In this document: positions 52,455 to 60,872 of the stretch, one piece after another
Numbering within the stretch: position 1 is the first letter of the stretch
Layout of the letters: every line of letters starts with the position of its first letter
NCBI GenBank assembly: GCA_027486845.1
Contig: JAIXOL010000015.1
Span: forward strand, 1 to 64,000
Reading direction: 5' to 3'
Length of the DNA stretch: 64,000 bases
From: Cytophagaceae bacterium
GTDB taxonomy: Bacteria; Bacteroidota; Bacteroidia; Cytophagales; Spirosomataceae
Program-made: the position numbers and the translations under genes
The notes under the pieces: generated by a model
The model's database searches: none
Seen by the model: the letters and a program-made list of their open reading frames with translations, nothing else
Told to the model about the DNA's origin: nothing

Positions 52455-53240
52455 ATGCTTAAAAAAACAGCTATACTTCTTCTTTTGCTTGCAATTTCCT
52501 TACAGGGTTTTTCTTGGGGTTCGACTGGGCATCGAGTAGTTGGGCAAATTGCAAATTCTTATCTTTCGTGTAAAGCAAAACGAAATATTCGTAAAATTTT
52601 GGGTTCAGAATCAGTTGCTATTTCGAGCAATTGGGCGGATTTTATAAAGTCTGATACTTCATTCAAATATTTAGATTCGTGGCACTATATCAATGTCAAA
52701 ACAGGTCTAAACAATGCAGAATTTACAAAATATTTGCAGGAGGATACCAAAACTGACGCTTACACAAAACTTAATTTTTTGATTGGTGAATTAAAAAACA
52801 AGAAAACCAGTCTCGAACAAAAACGTTTTTATCTACGTCTGCTTATTCACATTGCGGGCGATATTCACCAACCCATGCACGTAGGCCGTTTTGAAGATTT
52901 AGGCGGAAACAGAATCAAAGCTTTTTGGTTTGCCGATGCCACAAACCTACATGCTCTTTGGGATACTAAATTGATTGAGTTTCAAAACTTGAGCTATACT
53001 GAATATTCGGCGAATATCAACCACGTAAGTAAGCAACAACGCAGTGTATGGCAAAAACAGCCTATGACTGAATGGTTTTTCGAGTCGTATCAGTTGGCTG
53101 ATAAATTATATGCAGGAATCAAAACCCAAGAGCCACGATTAAGCTATCGCTACGACTTTGAAAACGTAGAAATGCTTAATCAACAGCTTTTGAAAGGCGG
53201 TATAAGATTGGCTGGTTTGCTGAATGAGGTTTTTAAATAG
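52455..53240 (+). CDS. S1/P1-type zinc nuclease, secreted
   Basis: 261 residues. Signal peptide (AILLLLLAISLQGFS) is cut to expose an N-terminal WGSTGHRVVGQIAN, whose Trp and His are zinc ligands. Other ligands lie in SNWADFIKS, DSWHYINV, LIHIAGDIHQPMHVGRFEDL and TNLHALWDTK, so the three-zinc site is complete. It degrades single-stranded nucleic acids and 3'-nucleotides outside the cytosol, probably for phosphate or nucleotide scavenging. It follows the cruciform repeat and has its own terminator. Confidence 0.9.
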   Translation: MLKKTAILLLLLAISLQGFSWGSTGHRVVGQIANSYLSCKAKRNIRKILGSESVAISSNWADFIKSDTSFKYLDSWHYINVKTGLNNAEFTKYLQEDTKTDAYTKLNFLIGELKNKKTSLEQKRFYLRLLIHIAGDIHQPMHVGRFEDLGGNRIKAFWFADATNLHALWDTKLIEFQNLSYTEYSANINHVSKQQRSVWQKQPMTEWFFESYQLADKLYAGIKTQEPRLSYRYDFENVEMLNQQLLKGGIRLAGLLNEVFK

Positions 53241-53264
53241 GAATATCCATTCTGATAGAGAAAA

Positions 53265-53296
53265 GGCTCTTACTTTTAATAGTAGGAGCTTTTTTG
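53265..53296 (+). terminator. Terminator of the S1/P1 nuclease gene
   Basis: GCTCTTACT (53266-53274) pairs with AGTAGGAGC (53281-53289) including one G-T pair, followed by TTTTTT. Confidence 0.75.
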
Positions 53297-53493
53297 TTTT
53301 AATAGGAAATCAAGAAAAAATTATAATTTATGGAGTCCTAAAGTTGGTTTTCGATTTTCTAATAAAATTCTAATTTTTTACAATAACCTCTCTTTTTAGC
53401 TATTTCAAGGCTTTTTTGCTATTTTTAGCTATGAAAATTGCTTTGTGGTATTTTTCTATAATTCAACAATTCTCATTTTCGACTTGTTTAAAT

Positions 53494-53501
53494 TATATTT
53501 G
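53494..53501 (+). promoter_or_regulatory. -7 box before the RND efflux operon
   Basis: TATATTTG matches TAnnTTTG and lies 25 bases before the GTG start at 53526. The -33 box is not obvious. Confidence 0.5.
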
Positions 53502-53525
53502 CTAAACAAAAAGAACCGTTGAATC

Positions 53526-53837
53526 GTGAGGAAGAAAATCATTGATAAAATTTATATCGTGCTATTGCTAACTACTATCTTTTCTAGTAGTTATATAATG
53601 CTATGTGATATGGCTTCAAAAGATGGTGTTTCTTGTACGGATACAGACATAGAATTACTCGAAGATAGCAATATGGCTGATTCGGGTGAAACCAACGTTG
53701 AGCAGATTGATGAAAGCCTAATTGAACAGATTTACGCATTTCACTTCTGCCATTTTTCGGCACTTTTCAACAAATTCTCTTACCTACAAAATACTTGCGA
53801 AATATACTTAGGGCATAATACTCCACCTCCTAAGTAA
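53526..53837 (+). CDS. Small unknown protein at the head of the RND efflux operon
   Basis: 103 residues beginning at a GTG codon 25 bases after a -7 box. Residues 9-26 are hydrophobic (YIVLLLTTIFSSSYIML), a possible signal peptide or anchor. The remainder is acidic in the middle (DTDIELLEDSNMADSGETNV) and has five Cys (LCDM, VSCTD, HFCHF, NTCEI), then ends NTPPPK. No family is recognised. It precedes the efflux adaptor by 197 bases on the same strand. It may be an exported sensor or an accessory protein of the pump, but nothing in the sequence proves that. Confidence 0.6.
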   Translation: MRKKIIDKIYIVLLLTTIFSSSYIMLCDMASKDGVSCTDTDIELLEDSNMADSGETNVEQIDESLIEQIYAFHFCHFSALFNKFSYLQNTCEIYLGHNTPPPK

Positions 53838-54034
53838 TTTTTACTTACACCTATTTTATTACTTGTTATTTTGACAACAAACGCTTTTGCCAAATTTAAT
53901 TTGGTATAAGTTGGTTTGATGTACGACTTTAGTAATCATTTTTGACTTTCAAAGAAAACTTTGTGGGTCAAATATAATTGCTATAATTTCAAAATACTCC
54001 AATTGATTATCTAAGCTTTACAATTGACCAAAGA

Positions 54035-55174
54035 ATGAAAATGAAACACGCACTGTTAGGTATTTGTACGGTAATTATTGTATCGTCTTGTGCCAATGAA
54101 GAAACCAAACAAACACAAGTTGCAGAGAATTATCCAGTTACTTCTCCCATCAAAATTGACACAACGCTGTCAACTGATTATGTGGCCGAAATCAACGCTA
54201 TCCAGAATGTAGAAATCCGAGCCAGAATTAAAGGATATTTAGATAAAATATTCATCGACGAAGGAAAATATGTAAAACAAGGACAGCTACTCTTTACGAT
54301 TTACAACCCCGAACTCAACGAAGAAATTGCCAAAGCAAGTGCTGTTTTGAAAAGTATTATTACCGAAGAAAAAGCCGCCGAAATAGCACTAAGCAACGTA
54401 AAAAGACTCGTTGAGAAAAACGTGGTATCAAATACCGAATTAAAGGCTGCTGAAAATAAAGTTGAGATGATGAAAGCCAAAGTGGAGGAAGCAAAGGCAC
54501 ACGAATCATACACGAAAATCCAACTTACTTACACCCAAGTAAAAGCACCTTTTAGTGGAATCGTGAATAGAATTCCCAATAAAATAGGCTCTTTGATTGA
54601 AGACGGAACGCTCTTAACGAATATCTCGAATAATGGAGAAGTATTTGCCTATTTCGATGTTTCGGAAAAAGAATACCTCAATTATATGACAAATTTCAAG
54701 GAAAATGCTCACAATTCGAGCAATGTGACTTTGATTTTGGCCAATGGCGAAGAACATCCATTTAAAGGAAAAATCGAAACTACCGAAGGAGAAATCGACC
54801 AAAGTACAGGAAATATCGCTTTCAGAGCTAGATTCAATAATCCTGAAAAAATATTGAAACATGGTGCGAGTGGTAAAGTCAGATTATTAAAAAACTACAA
54901 AAATGCCTTGATTATTCCACAAAAAGCAACCTTCGAAATTCAAGACCGGATGTATGTGTATGTGCTTGATAATAAAAATCAAGTGCAGACAAAAGCAATT
55001 ACTTCCAAGCACCGAATTCCACATTACTACATCTTAGAATCTGGATTGGATGAAGGCGATAAAATTATTTATGAGGGTATTCAGAATATCAAAGATGGAA
55101 TGACCGTAAAACCACAATTTATGGAGATGAATGAGATTTCTAAAGAATTAACTTACGTCAACACACCAGAATAA
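54035..55174 (+). CDS. RND efflux periplasmic adaptor (membrane fusion) lipoprotein
   Basis: 379 residues. Lipoprotein signal ALLGICTVIIVSSC. Adaptor order: barrel/lipoyl start (AEINAIQNVEIRARIKGYLD, FIDEGKYVKQGQLLFTIYNP), alpha-hairpin (residues about 95-160, coiled), second lipoyl half (TYTQVKAPFSGIVNRIPNKI), beta-barrel and membrane-proximal domain (HGASGKVRLLKNYKNALIIP). It joins the inner-membrane pump to the outer-membrane channel. Starts at ATG 54035 or the in-frame ATG two codons on. It is followed by the permease gene after 14 bases. Confidence 0.92.
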   Translation: MKMKHALLGICTVIIVSSCANEETKQTQVAENYPVTSPIKIDTTLSTDYVAEINAIQNVEIRARIKGYLDKIFIDEGKYVKQGQLLFTIYNPELNEEIAKASAVLKSIITEEKAAEIALSNVKRLVEKNVVSNTELKAAENKVEMMKAKVEEAKAHESYTKIQLTYTQVKAPFSGIVNRIPNKIGSLIEDGTLLTNISNNGEVFAYFDVSEKEYLNYMTNFKENAHNSSNVTLILANGEEHPFKGKIETTEGEIDQSTGNIAFRARFNNPEKILKHGASGKVRLLKNYKNALIIPQKATFEIQDRMYVYVLDNKNQVQTKAITSKHRIPHYYILESGLDEGDKIIYEGIQNIKDGMTVKPQFMEMNEISKELTYVNTPE

Positions 55175-55188
55175 GCCCACCGAAAACT

Positions 55189-58100
55189 ATGTTTACTAAT
55201 TTCATAAATAGACCAGTTTTGTCGTTGGTCATATCTTTGTTTATCGTGATTTTGGGTGTATTGGCCATGATGGGTCTTCCCATTACACAATATCCTGATA
55301 TTGCTCCGCCAGCCGTAACTGTTACAACCAAATATACAGGGGCAAATTCTGAGGTTTGTGCCAAAGCCGTAGTAACTCCACTTGAGCGTGCCATTAATGG
55401 TGTGCCAGGAATGACATACATGACTTCTACTTCAGGAAACGATGGAACGAGTTTGATTCAAGTATATTTTGAGGTAGGAACTGACCCCGATGTAGCAGCC
55501 GTTAACGTACAAAATCGTGTAACGACTGTTCTCGACGAATTACCCGAAGAAGTAATCAAGGCGGGGGTTTCGACCGAAAAAGAGGTAAATTCAATGCTCA
55601 TGTACATTAACCTAATCAGCAATGACCCAACCGTTGACGAGAAATTTATCTACAATTTTGCCGATATTAATGTTTTGGCAGAACTTAAGCGTATTGATGG
55701 CGTTGGTTTTGCCGATATTATGGGTTCTCGTGAATATGCTATGCGTGTGTGGCTCAAGCCTACTCGTATGGACGCTTATCAGATTTCGGCTGAAGATATA
55801 ATAAAAGCTCTCAAAGAACAAAATGTAGAGGCTGCCCCCGGAAAGATAGGTGAAAGTTCGGGACGTCAGGCTCAGTCGATGCAATATGTATTGCGATATA
55901 CGGGTAAAATGACCACCAAAGAACAGTACGAAAATGTAGTAATTAAGGCAACTGAAAGTGGTGAAATGTTGCGTTTGAAAGATGTGGCCGATTTAGAATT
56001 TGGCTCGCTCGATTATGATGTACTTTCAAAAGAAAATGGCAAGCCTTCGGCTGCGATTGTATTGAAACAACGGCCAGGCTCAAATGCCAGCGAGGTAATT
56101 CAGAATATAAAAGACCGTTTGGCTTATTTGAAAGAAACTTCTTTCCCCCCGGGAATGAGCTACACAGTTAGTTATGACGTTTCGAGATTTTTAGATGCTT
56201 CCATTAGTGAGGTGTTAAAAACACTCATTGAAGCCTTCCTTTTGGTGGCAATCGTAGTGTTTTTATTCTTACAAGATTTCCGATCAACGCTCATTCCTGT
56301 GTTGGCCGTACCAGTTTCTTTGGTCGGAACGTTCGCATTTATGCAACTTTTTGGCTTTTCTATCAACTTGCTTACACTTTTTGCTTTGGTTTTGGCAATT
56401 GGTATCGTGGTTGATAATGCCATTGTAGTTGTGGAGGCAGTTCATGCCAAAATGCAGGAAAAACACCTCGGCGCCCGTGAAGCAACCATCGAATCAATGA
56501 AGGAAATCAGTGGAGCAATTGTGGCTATTACGCTCGTAATGTCAGCAGTGTTTGTGCCAGTGGCATTTTTATCGGGGCCGGTAGGTGTTTTTTACCGACA
56601 GTTTTCTGTTACGATGGCCATTTCGATTGTTATTTCTGGCGTAAATGCTCTTACACTCACGCCTGCTTTGTGTGCGATTATGCTCAAAAACACACACGGA
56701 GAGCATCAAAAAGAAAATTTCCTGACTCATTTCTTCCATAAATTCAATAATGGCTACGATAAACTTTCCGACCGTTATGGCAGTTTGCTACGCCTAATTG
56801 CCAATCGCCGTTTGGTGACTGTCTTAGTTTTGGGTGGATTCTGTGTGGCTACGTGGGGCGTTGGTAGTGTTTTGCCAACCAGTTTTATTCCGACCGAAGA
56901 CCAAGGAACAATCTACGCCAATGTGACAACGCCAGTAGGAGCAACCCTTGAGCGTACGGAAGAAGTAATGAATGAAGTAGATAAAATTGCCCAAACTATT
57001 AAGGAAGTTGAGTCGGTTTCGAGTTTATCGGGTTTTAGTATGATGACCGATGGCGTGGGAGCATCGTTTGGTATGAGTACAATCAGCCTAAAACCATGGA
57101 AAGAACGCAAGGCAACCGCCAACGATATTATTGAGCAATTAATCGAAAAAACGAAGCACATCAAAGATGCTGAAATTCAGTTTTTCCCGCCGCCCGCCGT
57201 ACCAGGTTTTGGTAATGCCAGTGGATTTGAGGTTAGATTATTAGATAAAACTGGTTCGGGCAAACTTCAAAAAACGGCCGAAGTTGCCGAAAAATTTATT
57301 AGTGAACTAAAAAAGCGTCCCGAAATCAAAGATGTTTTTTCGAGTTTCAATCCCAATTTTCCACAATATATGATTCATATTGACCAAGATGTAGCGGCTA
57401 AAAAGGGTATTTCTGTGGACGTCGCCATGAGCAATTTGCAGTCGTTGATTGGTAGTTTTTATGCCACAAACTTCATTTTGTTTGGGAAAATGTATAAAGT
57501 AATGATTCAGGCCGATCCTAAATACCGAGCATTGCCCGATGATATTATGAAGCTACGCATCAAAAATAAAAATGGCGAAATGGTACCTTACGCTATTTTT
57601 AGTCGCATCGAGCGTGTGTATGGCCCCGAGCAATTGACTCGCTATAATATGTATGTATCGGCCATGCTCAACGGTGAAGCTGCCTCAGGATATAGTTCTG
57701 GCGAAGCAATCAAAGCTATTGAAGAAGTAGCTAAAACTGCCTTGCCACGTGGCTATGCCTACGAATGGTCGGGTATGACTCGTGAAGAGGTGCTTTCCGG
57801 CAATCAAGTGGTTTATATTTTTGCCATCTGTTTATTATTCGTTTATCTATTACTTTCTGCCCAATACGAAAGTTTCCTTTTGCCGCTGCCTGTTATTTTA
57901 TCCTTGCCAGTGGGCATCTTTGGTTCATTGTTTTTCTTATACACTTTTGGTTTAGAAAACAACATTTACGCCCAAGTGGCAATGGTCATGCTCATCGGTT
58001 TGTTGGGTAAAAATGCCATTTTGATTGTAGAATTTGCCATTCTCCAGCAAAAACAAGGCAAAAGCGTACTCGAAGCAGCTGTTGGCGGTGCAGTGGCACG

Positions 58101-58347
58101 TTTCCGTCCAATCTTGATGACATCCTTTGCATTTATTGCGGGTTTGATTCCACTTATGGTGGCATCTGGTGCAGGTGCAATTGGAAATAAAACAATTGGT
58201 ACGGCGGCCGCAGGAGGGATGTTGTTTGGGACAATTTTTGGGGTAATCATTATCCCAGGTCTGTACGTCATTTTTGCAGGAATTGGTAGTGGAAAACGAA
58301 AGAAAAAAATTAAAAAAGTTATCGAAGAAGCGTATGTTGAAATATAG
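55189..58347 (+). CDS. RND efflux pump permease (HAE-1 type)
   Basis: 1052 residues, normal for AcrB/MexF-like pumps. N-terminal FINRPVLSLVISLFIVILG, porter domains with VQNRVTTVLDELPEEV, and TM4 motif LAIGIVVDNAIVVVEAVHAK. TM10 has GLLGKNAILIVEFAILQ with the proton-relay Lys, and RPILMTSFAFIAGLIPL is TM11. At residues 409-410 the usual Asp-Asp relay pair of TM4 is Asp-Asn (codons GAT AAT, 56413-56418). Proton-driven export of drugs, lipids or siderophores; substrate unknown. Operon with adaptor and outer-membrane channel. Confidence 0.93.
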   Translation: MFTNFINRPVLSLVISLFIVILGVLAMMGLPITQYPDIAPPAVTVTTKYTGANSEVCAKAVVTPLERAINGVPGMTYMTSTSGNDGTSLIQVYFEVGTDPDVAAVNVQNRVTTVLDELPEEVIKAGVSTEKEVNSMLMYINLISNDPTVDEKFIYNFADINVLAELKRIDGVGFADIMGSREYAMRVWLKPTRMDAYQISAEDIIKALKEQNVEAAPGKIGESSGRQAQSMQYVLRYTGKMTTKEQYENVVIKATESGEMLRLKDVADLEFGSLDYDVLSKENGKPSAAIVLKQRPGSNASEVIQNIKDRLAYLKETSFPPGMSYTVSYDVSRFLDASISEVLKTLIEAFLLVAIVVFLFLQDFRSTLIPVLAVPVSLVGTFAFMQLFGFSINLLTLFALVLAIGIVVDNAIVVVEAVHAKMQEKHLGAREATIESMKEISGAIVAITLVMSAVFVPVAFLSGPVGVFYRQFSVTMAISIVISGVNALTLTPALCAIMLKNTHGEHQKENFLTHFFHKFNNGYDKLSDRYGSLLRLIANRRLVTVLVLGGFCVATWGVGSVLPTSFIPTEDQGTIYANVTTPVGATLERTEEVMNEVDKIAQTIKEVESVSSLSGFSMMTDGVGASFGMSTISLKPWKERKATANDIIEQLIEKTKHIKDAEIQFFPPPAVPGFGNASGFEVRLLDKTGSGKLQKTAEVAEKFISELKKRPEIKDVFSSFNPNFPQYMIHIDQDVAAKKGISVDVAMSNLQSLIGSFYATNFILFGKMYKVMIQADPKYRALPDDIMKLRIKNKNGEMVPYAIFSRIERVYGPEQLTRYNMYVSAMLNGEAASGYSSGEAIKAIEEVAKTALPRGYAYEWSGMTREEVLSGNQVVYIFAICLLFVYLLLSAQYESFLLPLPVILSLPVGIFGSLFFLYTFGLENNIYAQVAMVMLIGLLGKNAILIVEFAILQQKQGKSVLEAAVGGAVARFRPILMTSFAFIAGLIPLMVASGAGAIGNKTIGTAAAGGMLFGTIFGVIIIPGLYVIFAGIGSGKRKKKIKKVIEEAYVEI

Positions 58348-59773
58348 AAATGTTTGCCTATTGGCCATTGTTGCTTTATTGGGAGCGTGTAAAGTAAAGC
58401 AAGAAATACCCCAAAATCGCCCAATGTTGGCTATGCCTCAGAAGTTTACTCAGCAATCGGATAGTTTGCAGGTGGGTTTGCCAGTGGCTCGTGTATTTTT
58501 TAAAGACTCAGCCCTTGTTACACTCATCGACTCGGCCATCAATAATAATTTTGATTTGCAAATGACCTTGCAAAAAATTGAAATAGCTCGTGCAGGCGTA
58601 AGATTTACACAAGGACTCGGAAAGCCAGATTTAGCAGGAAATCTTGCCATCGGACAGCAGAAATTTGGTAGATATACTTTTGATGGTGTAGGAAACTACG
58701 ATACCAATTTTTCACCAAATATTAACGATAGACAGAGAATTCCGCAACCGATTATTCCTGATTTTTATTTGGGCGTACATTCTTCGTGGGAAATTGATAT
58801 TTGGGGAAAACTGAAAAGCCAAAAAGCATCGGCTGCGGCAAAACTGCTCGCTAGCGAATCTGGTAAAAACTTAGTAGTGAGCGAATTAGTAGCTCAAATT
58901 GCTTCGGCTTATTATGAATTGTTGATTCTTGATAATGAGTTAGATTTCTTGGAAGAAAATATAGTTTTGCAAGAAAGAGCCGTTGAATTGACAAGGATTC
59001 TGAAACAAGCAGGACAAGCCAACCAATTAGGTGTCGATTTATTAAATGCCCAATTGTTGAGTTCGAAAGCCTTGAAAATTGATGTCAAACAGGAAATCAT
59101 TGATGCCGAAAGTAAAATTAATTTTTTGGTGGGGCGTTATCCGCAGCCAATTGCTCGTCCAAAGGTGATTTGGGCAAATGTGATTCCGCCAAAGCTCACT
59201 TCGGGTGTGCCATCAAGATTGCTCGAAAATCGACCAGATATTAAGCAAGCCGAATACGAATTACTCTCAACCAATGCCAATTTGTTTACGGCAAAAGCAG
59301 CTTTTTATCCATCTCTCAATATTACTGGAGCTGTTGGTTTGCAAGCGTTTAAGGTACTTTTGTTTCTTAATCCATCATCTTTTGCGATGAATACTTTTGG
59401 TGGATTGACTGCTCCGTTGCTCAATCGTCGTCAGATTATTTCTGACTTTATGGCTGGCAAAGCCGACCAAAAAATGGCCTATACCAATTATCAGAAAACG
59501 ATTGTGAATAGCTTTACAGAAGTTTATAATCACCTAAATTTGATTCAAAATACCAATGATATGTACGACCTTAAAACCCAAGAAGTGGATGTTTTGAGGC
59601 AATCAATCAATAATTCATCGGAGTTGTTTCGCTCAGGAAGAGCCACTTATTTAGAGGTAATTACGGCACAAAAAAATGCTTTGCAGTCACAAATTGAACT
59701 AATTAACCTCAAAAAACGCCAATACGGAGCAGTGATTGGACTTTATAAATCGCTTGGTGGTGGTTGGAGGTGA
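58334..59773 (+). CDS. TolC/OprM-type outer-membrane efflux lipoprotein
   Basis: 479 residues from ATG 58334, which overlaps the permease end by 14 bases and gives a lipoprotein signal (VCLLAIVALLGAC). The longer frame from 58274 would lie deep in the permease gene. Two OEP repeats: SSWEIDIWGKLKSQKASAAA, AQIASAYYELLILDNELDFL in the first; LLENRPDIKQAEYELLSTNA, AFYPSLNITGAVGLQAF and TYLEVITAQKNALQSQIELI in the second. Forms the trimeric outer-membrane duct of the pump. A stem-loop between convergent genes ends the operon. Confidence 0.92.
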   Translation: MLKYRNVCLLAIVALLGACKVKQEIPQNRPMLAMPQKFTQQSDSLQVGLPVARVFFKDSALVTLIDSAINNNFDLQMTLQKIEIARAGVRFTQGLGKPDLAGNLAIGQQKFGRYTFDGVGNYDTNFSPNINDRQRIPQPIIPDFYLGVHSSWEIDIWGKLKSQKASAAAKLLASESGKNLVVSELVAQIASAYYELLILDNELDFLEENIVLQERAVELTRILKQAGQANQLGVDLLNAQLLSSKALKIDVKQEIIDAESKINFLVGRYPQPIARPKVIWANVIPPKLTSGVPSRLLENRPDIKQAEYELLSTNANLFTAKAAFYPSLNITGAVGLQAFKVLLFLNPSSFAMNTFGGLTAPLLNRRQIISDFMAGKADQKMAYTNYQKTIVNSFTEVYNHLNLIQNTNDMYDLKTQEVDVLRQSINNSSELFRSGRATYLEVITAQKNALQSQIELINLKKRQYGAVIGLYKSLGGGWR

Positions 59774-59791
59774 TTTCTAAAGCTCGTAAGT

Positions 59792-59824
59792 ATTTGTGGC
59801 ACATTTTTGAAATGTGTCACAAAT
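59792..59824. terminator. Bidirectional terminator between efflux and RloAB operons
   Basis: ATTTGTGGCACATT (59792-59805) pairs with AATGTGTCACAAAT (59811-59824), one G-T pair, five-base loop. It starts 19 bases after the efflux gene and ends 3 bases before the minus-strand operon's last stop. Confidence 0.8.
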
Positions 59825-59827
59825 GTT

Positions 59828-60148
59828 TTAAATCATCATCTTATCGCCATTAACGCCCGCTATTCGCATGGCTTCGTATTCTACCTCAACAATAAATTCG
59901 GTTTGGTCTTGGTCATAAAATTCATTATCCCACGCATTGAAATATAGCTGCGTTTGGGTTTGTAAATTACTCACATCGGCCTTTAGTTGGGCAATCAGAA
60001 AATTAGCAAATTTTAGTACTTCTAACCTCATCAAATGAACTATTTCGGGAATTGGCATCTCCAGTTCTCGGTCTTCCCAATCATCCAAAATAAATCTTTC
60101 TTTGAGTTTATAGGCTTCTAATAGCTCAATACGTTCTTGATTTGACAT
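59828..60148 (-). CDS. Uncharacterised acidic protein, third gene of RloAB-like operon
   Basis: 106 residues, rich in Asp and Glu, mostly helical (QERIELLEAYKLKERFILDD, HLMRLEVLKFANFLIAQLKA), with an acidic C-terminal stretch (AWDNEFYDQDQTEFIVEVEY) and a final GVNGDKMMI. No signal, membrane segment or known motif. It starts 43 bases after the RloB stop on the same strand, and the terminator lies immediately behind it, so it is probably the third gene of the operon. An immunity or regulatory role is conceivable but unproven. Confidence 0.65.
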   Translation of the reverse strand: MSNQERIELLEAYKLKERFILDDWEDRELEMPIPEIVHLMRLEVLKFANFLIAQLKADVSNLQTQTQLYFNAWDNEFYDQDQTEFIVEVEYEAMRIAGVNGDKMMI

Positions 60149-60191
60149 TTTACAATACTTTTTTTGCTGAATAATACTACAAAGGTAGCAA

Positions 60192-60872
60192 TTATCCTCT
60201 TAGATTTTTTCTCAATTCTTCTACCAATTGATAGACTGTTGTGCAAGGGTTTTGTCGATGAAACTCAGTATCGCCATGAGATTTATGCAATTTTTCTGCA
60301 TTTTTAATAGCTGTTTTAAGTTGTGGCTCAAACATTTGGTATAGATTTTTTGTAAAATCTTTTCCTTTTCCATCTTTTGTGTAGTTGATATTCAGCCATT
60401 TTGAGAGTTTTTCATAGTATTGTGTTCGATTAAGAGCCGATTGTTGATATTCACGGTGAAGAATAAACCATAGCTCGAAACAATCATTTGAGTATGCACA
60501 TTTTATGCCTTTTTCATGGGCAAGTTTTATTGCTTTATTGAAATCGGCATCACCTTGTTTGCCATCCAAATACCTAACGTCTCTATCAAAAACTACCCAA
60601 ACTTGCTGGTCGTAGTCTTTTTCTTTCTGTTTTTCCAATAATTCAATCACTTTTTCGACTAAAGAAAGCCCCGATCTTGACAAGCCTATTGCATTTGCTT
60701 CTGGTATAATCGGAAATGAATTGAAATATTCAGGTTCAGTATTTATGCCTTCACAGTAAATCAAAAAAGTGCTTCGGATAGTAATATTTCGTGCTGGTCG
60801 AGCAGAAGTTTGCTTTTTGTTCCAAGCTTTTTCAGCCTCGTTTGGTTTTATATAATTTGTACTTTTCTCCAT
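60192..60872 (-). CDS. rloB: RloB/AbiLii-like TOPRIM protein
   Basis: 226 residues of the RloB family (PF13707 type). A basic N-terminus (TSARPARNITIRS) leads to a TOPRIM-like fold: FLIYCEGINTEPEYFNSFP with the metal Glu at residue 41, VWVVFDRDVRYLDG with the Asp pair, and CAYSNDCFELWFILHREYQ, which is diagnostic. RloB pairs with the ATPase RloA and is known from restriction-modification islands and, as AbiLii, from the AbiL abortive-infection system. The start codon overlaps the RloA stop by one base (TAATG), so translation is coupled. Nuclease activity is inferred from the fold. Confidence 0.87.
   Translation of the reverse strand: MEKSTNYIKPNEAEKAWNKKQTSARPARNITIRSTFLIYCEGINTEPEYFNSFPIIPEANAIGLSRSGLSLVEKVIELLEKQKEKDYDQQVWVVFDRDVRYLDGKQGDADFNKAIKLAHEKGIKCAYSNDCFELWFILHREYQQSALNRTQYYEKLSKWLNINYTKDGKGKDFTKNLYQMFEPQLKTAIKNAEKLHKSHGDTEFHRQNPCTTVYQLVEELRKNLRG

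Noticed and set aside
57952-58424. Two minus-strand frames of 138 and 152 codons
   Set aside because: Antisense to the conserved end of the RND permease and the start of the channel gene; compositions are shadow-like.
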